Shown: piece after piece, positions 1-7,338 of the stretch
How positions within the stretch are numbered: the first letter of the stretch is position 1
How the letters are laid out: every line of letters begins with the position of its first letter
Source of the DNA: Firmicutes bacterium UBA5388
Lineage (GTDB): Bacteria > Bacillota > UBA4882 > UBA10575
Direction of reading: 5' to 3'
Assembly: GCA_002409975.1 (NCBI GenBank)
Contig: DHOO01000122.1
Span: forward strand, 20,353 to 41,718
DNA: 21,366 nucleotides
Position numbers and translations under genes: made by a program
Notes under the pieces: generated by a model
What the model saw: the letters and a program-made list of their open reading frames with translations, nothing else
What the model was told of the DNA's origin: nothing
The model's database searches: none

Positions 1-829
1 GCTTTTCCTTCAATGTGATTAACCCTCTTAATTTAGCAAGAGCTTTACCAATCCCGCCAATCTCATTGATTAAACCATTTTCCACCGCATCTTTCCCGAC
101 TAAAACGGTACCCACATCCCTAACCAGATCTCCTGTCCTAAACATTAGTTCTCGGAATTTTTCTTCAGTAATCCGGGAATGGCTGGTGACAAATTTAATT
201 ACCCGATCTTGCATTTTCTCTAAATATTCATAGGTTTGTGGAACTCCAATCACCATCCCCGTAAGCCTGATCGGGTGAATCGTCATGGTCGCCGTTTCCG
301 CGATAAAAGAATAATCGGTCGCTACTGCCACCGGAACGCCAATTGAATGTCCTCCACCTAAAACCAAGGAGACTGTAGGCTTCGAAAGACTCTCCAACAT
401 CTCAGCAATAGCCAGCCCCGCTTCCACATCTCCTCCTACTGTATTAAGAATGATTAATAACCCCTTTATTCTGGGATTTTGTTCAATAGCGACCAATTGC
501 GGGATAATATGCTCATACTTGGTAGTTTTATTTTTAGTAGGTAGGATTAGATGTCCTTCGATCTGCCCAATAATCACCATGGTATGAATATCCGAACCAA
601 CCTGTTCAGCTGGCGCCATCTGCCCTAATTGCTTCAGACTTTGGAGAGTAAGGCGCTGTCTTCGCGGCGAACTCTGTTTCCCTTGCTCTTCGGGGTCTTC
701 CTGCTCCGGCTCCTCCTGATCAGGCAGATCCTGAGACTGGTCCTCAGGGTGATGATGGTGGCCAAAAAGAGCCCCGGGCCACCCCGATCTGATTTTAAAT
801 TTCAATCTATCGCCCCCGTTTAAACGCAT
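1..829 (-). CDS. tepA: TepA-type ClpP-like serine protease, 3' end cut by the window
   Basis: The reverse strand is open from an ATG at 829 to base 1 without a stop, so the C-terminus lies outside the window (276 codons seen). The translation matches the TepA/YmfB branch of the ClpP fold: [16 protein letters not shown] (about residues 129-144), GGGHSIGVP (158-166) carrying the presumed nucleophile Ser162, and [11 protein letters not shown] (181-191) carrying the presumed catalytic His185. In B. subtilis, TepA is described as a cytosolic translocation-enhancing peptidase. Clostridial relatives often lie near ftsK/spoIIIE and dipicolinate genes, which cannot be checked here. The start is uncertain: ATG 829 has only a weak AAAAGA upstream, while TTG 805 has a GGGGG seven bases upstream. 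If ATG 829 is used, residues 24-50 form a low-complexity stretch of four His followed by Glu/Gln/Asp/Pro. Confidence 0.93.
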   Translation of the reverse strand, partial: MRLNGGDRLKFKIRSGWPGALFGHHHHPEDQSQDLPDQEEPEQEDPEEQGKQSSPRRQRLTLQSLKQLGQMAPAEQVGSDIHTMVIIGQIEGHLILPTKNKTTKYEHIIPQLVAIEQNPRIKGLLIILNTVGGDVEAGLAIAEMLESLSKPTVSLVLGGGHSIGVPVAVATDYSFIAETATMTIHPIRLTGMVIGVPQTYEYLEKMQDRVIKFVTSHSRITEEKFRELMFRTGDLVRDVGTVLVGKDAVENGLINEIGGIGKALAKLRGLITLKEK

Positions 830-1053
830 AATCTTTTGTTTGTTACAAGCACCAGGTATCAAAAGGTTATCTTGGGGTTGAATTATGATACTGTCTAATT
901 TACGTCTTGACTATTATTCACCTTTCTTGAAAAAAAAATACTTTTGCCGTTGCTAAAACCTTTTCCCTACCATGGACATCGACAGTTTCTTTTGCATAAG
1001 ATGAAAAAGGCTCATCAGGTGAAAAGTAAATTTGTAGAAAGAAGGATGAGTTT
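830..1053. promoter_or_regulatory. Divergent intergenic region between tepA and the nucleotidyltransferase
   Basis: This 224-bp spacer must hold the promoters of both flanking genes. On the plus strand, CATAAGATG at 995-1003 differs from the sigma-K -10 consensus CATANNNTA only in its last base. An AC dinucleotide lies 17 bases upstream (976-977). A good ribosome binding site (AAGGA, 1042-1046) follows, seven bases before the GTG at 1054. On the minus strand I found no convincing promoter for tepA. The sigma-K-like call is weak alone and is supported mainly by the better matches elsewhere in the window. Confidence 0.3.
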
Positions 1054-2106
1054 GTGAAGGCTCTTCTCCTTTGTGGCGGCGATGGCACCCGCCTTCGTCC
1101 TTTTACCTATACTCAACCTAAGACTCTTCTTCCTTTGGGAAATAAACCGCTCTTATTTCATATTCTAGAATCTCTCTCCGCCGCCGCGATCAAGAAAATA
1201 GTAATAATCCTCGGTCGAAATGGGAGCATCATCGAAGCCCTATTGAAAAAGGAAAACCCCTGGGGTTTAGAAGTTGAATTTCTTTACCAGCCTGAACCTT
1301 TAGGGTTGGCGCATGCTGTACTGATTGCCAGGGAAGCCCTAGGGAACAGTCCGTTCTTAATGTATCTAGGGGATAACTTCCTAGATGAACCCCTCCAACC
1401 GCTGTTGGAAAGGTTTCACCGGGAAAAACCGGATAGCCTTGTTCTTGTCCGCAGGGTAAATAATCCTCGGAATTTTGGAGTAGCAGTAGTTGAGGGAGAA
1501 AAGGTAGTTAAGGTCGAAGAAAAACCGAAAGTCCCCCGTAGCAACCTGGCTTTAGTAGGAGTTTATTTTTTTAGTGAAGAAATCCACCAGTCAGTTCAGG
1601 GCATTAAACCCTCCTGGCGTGGGGAACTCGAGATCACCGATGCCATCCAACATTTAATTGACCGCGGAAAAACTGTCACCTATCAACACTTATCCGGATG
1701 GTGGAAGGATACAGGAAGCGCGGCGGAGCTTTTAGAGGCGAACAAATACCTGTTGAAAAAAATCGCCCCCTTGCAAGCCGGTGAAGTGAAAAAATCTCAA
1801 ATTACAGGCCTCCTAGAGCTGAAAGAAGGTTCGATCCTTAAAAATTGTCAGGTGAAAGGTCCGGTGGCCATTGGCGCCGGTTGTAGAATTAGTGGCTCGC
1901 TCCTCGGACCCTATCTTTCGATTGGTGATGGAGTAGAAATCGTCAATTGTAACTTAAACCATTCACTGATTTTACCCGGTGGCGAATTGAAAAATGTTAC
2001 GCTCTCCGAGAGCATTCTGGGAGAAAGAGTGAAGGTGGATGGAGCTAAAACAAGAAAAGAGTCCTGCTCGCTTTTACTTGGCGCTGACTCGATAATTAAA
2101 ATCTAA
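1054..2106 (+). CDS. Sugar-1-phosphate nucleotidyltransferase, long RmlA/StrD-like
   Basis: The protein should join a sugar 1-phosphate to an NTP (typically glucose-1-phosphate plus dTTP) in the cytoplasm to make an activated sugar. Residues 1-235 form the NTP-transferase domain: the nucleotide-binding loop GGDGTRLRP (8-16), KTLLPLGNKP (23-32), QPEPLGLAHAV (79-89), the metal-binding GDN (106-108), EEKP (155-158) and WWKDTGSAAELLEANK (216-231). Residues from about 250 to the end are hexapeptide-like repeats of a left-handed beta-helix, as in the long RmlA form (StrD/GraD type, usually about 355 aa). The long form also occurs in archaea and antibiotic clusters, so the exact nucleotide and sugar cannot be fixed. 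Asp10 in the loop is where Ser, Lys or Tyr is commoner. The start is GTG 1054, seven bases after AAGGA. It heads a cluster of glycosyltransferases, but no rmlB, rmlC or rmlD is present in the window. Confidence 0.92.
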   Translation: MKALLLCGGDGTRLRPFTYTQPKTLLPLGNKPLLFHILESLSAAAIKKIVIILGRNGSIIEALLKKENPWGLEVEFLYQPEPLGLAHAVLIAREALGNSPFLMYLGDNFLDEPLQPLLERFHREKPDSLVLVRRVNNPRNFGVAVVEGEKVVKVEEKPKVPRSNLALVGVYFFSEEIHQSVQGIKPSWRGELEITDAIQHLIDRGKTVTYQHLSGWWKDTGSAAELLEANKYLLKKIAPLQAGEVKKSQITGLLELKEGSILKNCQVKGPVAIGAGCRISGSLLGPYLSIGDGVEIVNCNLNHSLILPGGELKNVTLSESILGERVKVDGAKTRKESCSLLLGADSIIKI

Positions 2107-2183
2107 ACGTCATGTTAAAAAGAGACTGTGATCCAAATTCATAATTTTACGATTATTAACTTTTAACAAGCCGGAGGGTGAGG

Positions 2184-2972
2184 ATGAACTATCAAACCGA
2201 TCTGATTATCGTCAATTTTAATACTAAAAAGCTACTCGTTAATTGCTTGGAAAGTATTCGCCGTCATACTGGATTAGTAGAAGATTACCGCCTCTGGGTC
2301 ATTGATAATCATAGTACTGACGGAAGCGCGTCTTTACTTCATAATCTCCGTTGGGTCAATAGCATCTTCAACCGCCAAAACCTTGGCTATGCCACTGCCT
2401 GTAATCAAGGGATCAAGGCCGGCAAGGGCAAGTACATCTTTTTATTGAATAGTGACCTCTTAGCTACCCCCGGCTGGCTTCCGCCTTTGATTAAAGCCTT
2501 GGCCTCTCCGGAAGTTGCGGTCGTCGGACCGCGCCTGATTAGTCCCGACGGCTTCCTGGTTGGCGCCGGAGTAGTAGAGGCCAATGCTCACCCTGTAATT
2601 CGTGGTTGGGGGGAGCCCGATCACCCGCAGCTTTATGATCAAGTCACTGCCTGTCTTAGTATCTGCGGGGCTTGTATGGGTATAAAAAGAGAACTTCTCC
2701 CAGAACTCGGCTATTTTGATGAAAATTACTTCCATTATTTCGAGGAGACTGATTATTGTTATAACGCCCGTCATCATGGATACAAAGTCCTCTATATTCC
2801 TGAAAGCAAGGTAATTCATCTGGTCAACGGGAGTTGCCGGAATCGTCGGCGCTTAAACCAATATTTTTTAAGCAGTAAAGCTTATTTTGAGCAAAAATGG
2901 AAAGACCTGCCGCCAGAGGAGAAGTATGATGCAAAACAAACCCAAACTATGGACTGTTCTGATTTATGCTAA
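2184..2972 (+). CDS. Family 2 glycosyltransferase (GT-A fold)
   Basis: This 262-aa enzyme should transfer a sugar from a nucleotide donor to a glycan or protein acceptor. It begins with the GT2 signature: TDLIIVNFNT (5-14), VIDNHSTDGS (39-48), NLGYATACNQG (66-76), then LLNSDLL (87-93), where NSD takes the place of the metal-binding DxD. YFDENYFHYFEETDYC (177-192) is the usual acceptor/base region of WbbL-like rhamnosyltransferase relatives. No membrane segment is visible. ATG 2184 is chosen because GGAGG at 2173-2177 sits six bases before it; the in-frame GTG at 2178 touches that ribosome binding site and cannot be used with it. The 3' end overlaps the next gene by 44 bases. It shares the string GYATACNQG with the GT2 at 8067-8855, suggesting the two are close paralogues. 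Confidence 0.92.
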   Translation: MNYQTDLIIVNFNTKKLLVNCLESIRRHTGLVEDYRLWVIDNHSTDGSASLLHNLRWVNSIFNRQNLGYATACNQGIKAGKGKYIFLLNSDLLATPGWLPPLIKALASPEVAVVGPRLISPDGFLVGAGVVEANAHPVIRGWGEPDHPQLYDQVTACLSICGACMGIKRELLPELGYFDENYFHYFEETDYCYNARHHGYKVLYIPESKVIHLVNGSCRNRRRLNQYFLSSKAYFEQKWKDLPPEEKYDAKQTQTMDCSDLC

Positions 2973-4161
2973 TGGAAATAACGAACTCTCCTCTATTATG
3001 GAGCAAGCCAAACAGAACCTTGAGACCATCGGCTCTACTGCAGAAATTAACATCCTCATCCTGATTGGAAGGGCGGAAGTGAAGCTAAGAAAAATAATCA
3101 ATCCCACTCTTCCTAATCCCGGTTCCGGAAAAAGCTGGACCGGTGTACGATGTTATTATGTACAAAAGCGCCGTTCTCAACTCTTGTACAAATATAAAAA
3201 CTTAAACATGGCTGACCCCAAAAACCTATATTTCTTTTTAAAATGGGCAGTTGTATCCTATCCCGCCCTCCATTATCTGTTAATCCTCAGTGGACATGGT
3301 TGTCCACTCGTCGGGGTCATGCCCGATTTTTGCCAAGAATCACCTTTCCTGATGGGCCTTCCTGAGATGTGCCAAACAATTAACTATTTTTACCAAGAAA
3401 CCGGTCGGCTAATTGATCTCCTTATTCTAGATATCTGCTCTATGAACTATCTAGAGATTATTTATGAATTAGGACAAGATAAAGAGCCCTCTGTCCGCTA
3501 TCTCTTAACTTATAAGGGAGACGGTCCGCTGGTAGGACTACCCTACCATCTAATTATTTATGAAATGCAACGGCGTTGTAAAGACAGGGCTGTAGAACCT
3601 GTAGCTAACCTGGTTAAGGGTATTGTTTCCCGCTTTAATCTCAACCTGGTCGCTTTTTTTATTGATCACAATAAATGTCAAAGAATTAAAGAGCTGGTCC
3701 GGAAGTTTGCTTATACATGGTTACTTTATTTTAATTTACAACAAACATTAGATCGTTTTAATGCTTTTAACCTAAGCGACTTGCTGCAAGACTACGAGAA
3801 AGCTTTAAAACAGGAATTGTTATCCCTCGCGCTCTGCCAGAATAGCAACTCACCTTCTAATAATCCTTTGGAAATAATGAAAACAAGAACGGAAAATTGG
3901 GATTTTCTCCGCTTGTACTCCCAGTTCTCCTTTCATCAAGATAATTTCTGGCTTCATTTATTAAATGCCGATTTTTTACAAACAAGCGCTCTCGTTATGG
4001 AAGCGAAAGAAGCAAAGGCTAAGAATAAAATGAAACCCTTAATCATGACCCCCAATATGATCCGGCAATATCTGAAAGCTGTTAATCCGGAATTTGACCA
4101 GAACAAGCTGGAAATGGTCTACCAACAATTGCGCATTTATAAAAAGTGGGTAGATTCCTAG
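2929..4161 (+). CDS. Clostripain-family (peptidase C11) cysteine protease
   Basis: The 410-aa product fits the C11 family. It opens with WTVLIYANGNNELS (8-21), the family's first strand, and has the catalytic histidine in LILSGHG (118-124, His123) and the catalytic cysteine in LLILDICSMNYLE (164-176, Cys170 after Asp168). C11 enzymes generally cleave after Arg or Lys and many mature by autocleavage. There is no signal peptide or membrane segment, so this copy would act inside the cell that makes it. AGGAG (2917-2921) lies seven bases before ATG 2929 and four before ATG 2926; I prefer 2929. The start lies inside the upstream GT2 gene, so the two are probably translationally coupled. The C-terminal half (from about residue 215) is not recognised. 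A role in processing surface proteins made by this cluster is an inference from position. Confidence 0.85.
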   Translation: MQNKPKLWTVLIYANGNNELSSIMEQAKQNLETIGSTAEINILILIGRAEVKLRKIINPTLPNPGSGKSWTGVRCYYVQKRRSQLLYKYKNLNMADPKNLYFFLKWAVVSYPALHYLLILSGHGCPLVGVMPDFCQESPFLMGLPEMCQTINYFYQETGRLIDLLILDICSMNYLEIIYELGQDKEPSVRYLLTYKGDGPLVGLPYHLIIYEMQRRCKDRAVEPVANLVKGIVSRFNLNLVAFFIDHNKCQRIKELVRKFAYTWLLYFNLQQTLDRFNAFNLSDLLQDYEKALKQELLSLALCQNSNSPSNNPLEIMKTRTENWDFLRLYSQFSFHQDNFWLHLLNADFLQTSALVMEAKEAKAKNKMKPLIMTPNMIRQYLKAVNPEFDQNKLEMVYQQLRIYKKWVDS

Positions 4162-4535
4162 CAAATATCTTTATATTCCCCATCCACCTCTAACCAGTCG
4201 TTCATCACTTGCGTAAAACAATTTTCCAAGAAGACATCCCCCGCTCGTTAGCAAGGGGATGTCTTCCCGATCATCTTCAATTATATGAATAAAAGGCTAT
4301 CCTAAATTAAGGAATTGCATAACTCGATTATTTAAAATTAGACCACGATTTATTGATCGCCTGTTAAACACTAAGTCGTCAACGTTAACTACCACTTTGG
4401 CCCGAACAAAAAATAAGATAAAAGTTAACTTTGATCGACAAGCCCCAAAGCATTTTCTAGATTGGTTAAATAGTATTTTGGGTAATTATGCATTTCCCCC
4501 AAATAGCAAAATAGCCTCTTTTATTCTGATCATGC
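4162..4535. other. Intergenic region between convergent genes; one hairpin, otherwise nothing recognised
   Basis: This 374-bp AT-rich spacer separates the plus-strand protease gene from the minus-strand gene ending at 4536. Apart from the strong hairpin at 4230-4266, I see no open frame with a ribosome binding site, no RNA gene and no repeat. It may simply be the junction of two transcription units. Confidence 0.6.
4230..4266. terminator. Strong stem-loop, probable transcription terminator
   Basis: GAAGACATCCCC (4230-4241) pairs perfectly with GGGGATGTCTTC (4255-4266), a 12-bp stem around a 13-base loop that can itself pair GCT with AGC. It lies 68 bases after the stop of the protease gene. 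No clean T-run follows on either strand, so it may act as a weak terminator or as an RNA 3'-end stabiliser. Confidence 0.5.
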
Positions 4536-5078
4536 TTAACCAGTTGTGGGCAGAGTTATCACTGCATTTGCGGTAACAGTAGAGGGACATGTTCCTACAA
4601 AAACTTGATCATGAGGTACCACCAGTTTTAGTTTAGCAGCCATTACTAAAACCTGATGAAAGGAAGGAGAGGTTCCGGTGGTTAAGGTCATCGTATCACG
4701 AGCGGTTATGTTAACGATCTGGCAGGCAGCGCGGACCACATCTTCCGGAGCGATGAATGCGTGGCCGTCCGGTGTTTTACTTAAGGGACAGGTGAATTGC
4801 CTGACAAACGAGAATTCAAGCGTAAGATTTGGTAACGGCTCGGGTCGATCAATCACTATATCTTTCCTAATATGAACCTGCGCCGTAACACTAGTAATAA
4901 CTCCACTAACCACTACCGGAGTACAATTGATTACCGTTACGGTAACCTTTGATTGGTCAACAAGAATCATACTTCCAGCTGGAACTTCTTCGTTAATTGG
5001 GACGGTTTCCTCATCCCGACAAAAAACAATTTCGTCATACAGAACACGGTCTGTTTTTATCAAAGTACAAAATCCCAT
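4536..5078 (-). CDS. Uncharacterised beta-rich protein, paralogue of the N-terminal domain at 5571
   Basis: I do not recognise the family. The 180-aa product has alternating hydrophobic residues and many Val/Thr, as in a beta-sandwich, with no signal peptide or membrane segment. It aligns along its length with residues 1-150 of the protein at 5571-6350: a Cys at position 4, IKTDRV versus IKADRV, P-x-GS, KVTVTVINC versus RVTVTVIEC, LEFSFVRQF versus LEYSFQRKF, and CQIVNITARDTMTL versus CQIFDLEAEDQITL. The start is ATG 5078, eight bases after GGAGG; an in-frame TTG at 5093 lies upstream of that site. It is the only minus-strand gene of this group, divergent from the 5328-6350 pair. No signal peptide plus a position among glycosylation genes suggests a coat or crust protein assembled from the cytoplasmic side, but that is inference. 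Confidence 0.8.
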   Translation of the reverse strand: MGFCTLIKTDRVLYDEIVFCRDEETVPINEEVPAGSMILVDQSKVTVTVINCTPVVVSGVITSVTAQVHIRKDIVIDRPEPLPNLTLEFSFVRQFTCPLSKTPDGHAFIAPEDVVRAACQIVNITARDTMTLTTGTSPSFHQVLVMAAKLKLVVPHDQVFVGTCPSTVTANAVITLPTTG

Positions 5079-5327
5079 TATTTTCACCTCCAAGTTTGTC
5101 TACATTATCTATACGCAACTACTACAGCAGATGTTATTAGTCAGAACGCACTTAAAAATATAGAGGCGTTTGTCATAAAAAAGAACACCTCTTACTCCTG
5201 AAAGTAAGAATAAGTCCTGATTTCTCTGATTATGGAGGAAATAGGCAACAAGCCCGTGACCTATAAGCTTATCTTGGAATATTCTTATACTAACAGACCA
5301 ATACAAAGATACTAGGAGGTGCCCGCC
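5079..5327. promoter_or_regulatory. Divergent intergenic region between two structural-type genes
   Basis: These 249 bp must hold promoters for the minus gene starting at 5078 and the plus gene at 5328. Nothing matches a consensus well. TTATACTAA, about 40 bases before the ribosome binding site of the plus gene, could be a -10 element. A small 6-bp hairpin (CTTACT/AGTAAG) lies near 5191-5208. Confidence 0.25.
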
Positions 5328-5564
5328 TTGAACGAACAACAATTCCCGGGACTACCTGAATTCCCGATTACGGCGGAAGCGCAGATTATCGTCGTCAACG
5401 ACTCTGAATATCGACACATTACTAATCTTTTTCCTAGGGAAGCAGTTTCCACACAAGTTAAAACCTCATCTCTTAAAACCAGAGCCGGTAAAAAAAGTGT
5501 TTTCCGGAAAATTGGTGACTTGATCATTTCTTGCTTTAGACTGCTGCCTAGTCGAAGGAAGTGA
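5328..5564 (+). CDS. Small uncharacterised 78-aa protein
   Basis: The frame is short but has a perfect AGGAGG (5314-5319) eight bases before TTG 5328, and it is followed after six bases by the ATG of the next gene, so it is likely a real gene in a two-gene operon. An in-frame GTG at 5319 overlaps the ribosome binding site and is unlikely to be the start. The N-terminal third is acidic to neutral (NEQQFPGLPEFPIT); the C-terminal third is strongly basic with a hydrophobic core (FRKIGDLIISCFRLLPSRRK), which could form an amphipathic helix. I recognise no family. Its fixed position before the 5571 gene suggests a partner or assembly role for that protein. Confidence 0.6.
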   Translation: MNEQQFPGLPEFPITAEAQIIVVNDSEYRHITNLFPREAVSTQVKTSSLKTRAGKKSVFRKIGDLIISCFRLLPSRRK

Positions 5565-5570
5565 GCTACA

Positions 5571-6350
5571 ATGCTAGCATGTAATATCATCAAAGCCGAC
5601 CGCGTGGTATGTGAAGAAGTCTTTACACTTCAAGATATTGAACCGGGAGTACTAATCCAAACTCCAATTTTACCGGGAAGCCGGATTGATCCTGAAAATA
5701 CGAGAGTAACAGTAACAGTTATTGAATGTGCGCTCCATGGAAAACAGAATAACTTTTTCGTAGACTTAATCTTGATGATTAATAAAGAGATTACCATTAA
5801 ACAGCCTCAAGGACCCGACATACAGCTGGAATACTCTTTCCAAAGAAAATTTGATAATTTGAAAATTACTAACTGTTGCCCTAATCTTCTACCGACGAAC
5901 GTCTTAAAAAGGCTCCGTTGTCAGATTTTTGACCTAGAAGCAGAAGACCAGATTACCTTAAATACAGATACTAATTCCTTTGACGAAATTTTAACTGTAA
6001 CCGTAGTAGTCAAGGTAGTCTTTGAGGATCAGATCCCCATACCGGTTACACCAACTCCCATTCCACCACCTCCAGTACCCCCTGAAGTACTGGCCGCGCT
6101 GGAGATCGCCGCCGGCAAAATCAGAGCGCAAATCGGTAACCCCTTATTTAAAAATAGCTTACTAATTGAGATTGACCGTATCCGAGAATTGCTTTTAGAG
6201 GGAAGAATTCTGGAAGCATTAGCGCTTCTTACGGCAGTAAAAGAACAGGTTCAGCATAGTATTAATATCTCGCCCGGAATAAGAATCCCCTTTAATCTGG
6301 TACTCGGGGATTTAATCGCCGCCGAGAAAGCAATCATTGCTTTATTATAA
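5571..6350 (+). CDS. Uncharacterised two-domain protein: beta-rich domain, proline linker, helical tail
   Basis: Residues 1-150 are homologous to the protein encoded on the other strand at 4536-5078 (Cys4, IKADRV, PGS, VTVTVIEC, LEYSFQRKF, RCQIFDLEAEDQITL). Residues 154-171 are a Pro/Thr/Val linker (PIPVTPTPIPPPPVPPE). Residues 172-259 are predicted helical and rich in Ala, Leu, Ile and Glu, with heptad-like spacing suggestive of a bundle or oligomer. There is no signal peptide. The start ATG 5571 follows AGGAAGTGA by about six bases and lies six bases after the stop of the 78-aa gene. The architecture looks structural rather than enzymatic: a folded domain carried on a flexible linker from an oligomerising tail. 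The Thr residues in the linker could be glycan acceptors. The family is unnamed to me. Confidence 0.82.
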   Translation: MLACNIIKADRVVCEEVFTLQDIEPGVLIQTPILPGSRIDPENTRVTVTVIECALHGKQNNFFVDLILMINKEITIKQPQGPDIQLEYSFQRKFDNLKITNCCPNLLPTNVLKRLRCQIFDLEAEDQITLNTDTNSFDEILTVTVVVKVVFEDQIPIPVTPTPIPPPPVPPEVLAALEIAAGKIRAQIGNPLFKNSLLIEIDRIRELLLEGRILEALALLTAVKEQVQHSINISPGIRIPFNLVLGDLIAAEKAIIALL

Positions 6351-6580
6351 TTGCCAATCATCTCCGATTTGAGAGAATTGAATAATTACCTTAAGCTTGG
6401 ATTTGTCCAACCCAGACAACACTTCGAGGTTTGTCGGATCAACGTTAGCATTTAACTTATTTTTTGCTCTGAGGGAAAGGCAAAATGCAAAGGATTAAAT
6501 AAGTATTAAGTCTAAAAAGGGACCACTTCAAAATAAAAGGAATAATTTATAGTGACAAGCTAAACCCGGAGGTGAAATTA

Positions 6581-7072
6581 ATGCCAGATATTGTACAAAT
6601 CCCTCCCTACCAGATTGAATTTGAAGGCGAAGTTTGTAACTCTGACGGCACACAAACCTGGTTTTATCTGCTAACCCTCATTGATGAACTTGGTCAGGGC
6701 GATTTTCTTAGTAACTGGGCGCTGGTCCTTTGTCCGGATCCTCTACAGATTGTAGACCCGGCAAAAGCTACCAGCCCAGATCCTATTAACATCCAAGCAG
6801 TAGTAGGACAGGGTCAACCGTGTTTAGGAGGGGCGTCAAATCCGAATACTGTCAAATGGAATACCTTAAATAAGAATGCCCAATTTGTGGGTTTATATAG
6901 CTTTACCATCAAAAATGGTTGTTTTGAGAGAACCGATGTCCAGGTAGCAATTCATACCGGTAACGGTTGCCAACCCCCCAGCGGTCCTCTGTTAATCACC
7001 GGACCCAGCTGTACAAGAAGAGTAGTTCCGCCGCCAGTCTCACGAGGGTTTCGTCTAATGCGTTTTAATTAA
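6581..7072 (+). CDS. Uncharacterised Cys-containing 163-aa protein
   Basis: I do not recognise the family. ATG 6581 is chosen because GGAGG (6568-6572) lies eight bases upstream; an in-frame GTG at 6572 overlaps the site. The protein has about six cysteines, a WFYLLTLIDELGQGDFLSNW segment followed by ALVLCPDP, and a Pro- and Arg-containing C-terminus (SCTRRVVPPPVSRGFRLMRF). The segment resembles, from memory only, the beta-strand pattern 'TWxYxLxxL...LSHWxLxLC' of bacterial surface proteins. There is no signal peptide. It is the last gene before a strong terminator, 230 bp downstream of the previous gene, so it may have its own promoter. A spore-surface or other structural role is inference from context. 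Confidence 0.75.
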   Translation: MPDIVQIPPYQIEFEGEVCNSDGTQTWFYLLTLIDELGQGDFLSNWALVLCPDPLQIVDPAKATSPDPINIQAVVGQGQPCLGGASNPNTVKWNTLNKNAQFVGLYSFTIKNGCFERTDVQVAIHTGNGCQPPSGPLLITGPSCTRRVVPPPVSRGFRLMRFN

Positions 7073-7124
7073 GAGTATCTTTCTTCTTTTTAATCTCTTT
7101 TAGATAGACTAACAACCGGTAATA

Positions 7125-7152
7125 CCCCCGCCTCGCGGGGGTTTATTTTATT
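7125..7152 (+). terminator. Rho-independent terminator
   Basis: CCCCCGC (7125-7131) and GCGGGGG (7135-7141) form a perfect 7-bp GC stem with a three-base loop, followed directly by TTTATTTTATT. It ends the transcript of the 163-aa gene. Confidence 0.9.
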
Positions 7153-7265
7153 CGCTAACTGCATCCTACCCGTAGCAACTTACTTGCGAGTGACAAGGAA
7201 AGGGTGACGAGGAACGAACGCCGAGAGTAGTTTTTACATGCCATTAGCAACCAACTTCCCGCCTG

Positions 7266-7274
7266 CATAAGATA
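7266..7274 (+). promoter_or_regulatory. Candidate sigma-K-type -10 element
   Basis: CATAAGATA, preceded by G, matches the mother-cell sigma-K -10 consensus CATANNNTA at every fixed position and lies 64 bases before the start at 7339. The nearest upstream AC-containing candidate -35 (ACC) is 14 bases away, slightly close. It is the only promoter-like sequence seen between the terminator at 7125 and the gene. Confidence 0.4.
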
Positions 7275-7338
7275 TAGTTGTCAGTATCAGGAGCATCCAC
7301 CGCGAATAACACTTAGCTCTCGGCTGGCTGGAGGTATA

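Noticed and set aside
629..823. Plus-strand open frame of 64 codons
   Set aside because: It lies antisense within tepA over the low-complexity N-terminus, whose repeated codons keep the other strand open; it has no ribosome binding site.
2460..2819. Minus-strand frame of 119 codons
   Set aside because: It is antisense to the GT2 gene at 2184 and has no ribosome binding site or recognisable motif.
4477..4510. Possible minus-strand terminator (TTTGGG/CCCAAA) after the gene ending at 4536
   Set aside because: Only six pairs with a loop of about 16 bases and no clear T-run.
7073..7338. Riboswitch or CRISPR-like repeat in this spacer
   Set aside because: After the terminator at 7125 I found no regular repeat spacing and no known riboswitch core; the CGAG-rich string is too degenerate to be an array.
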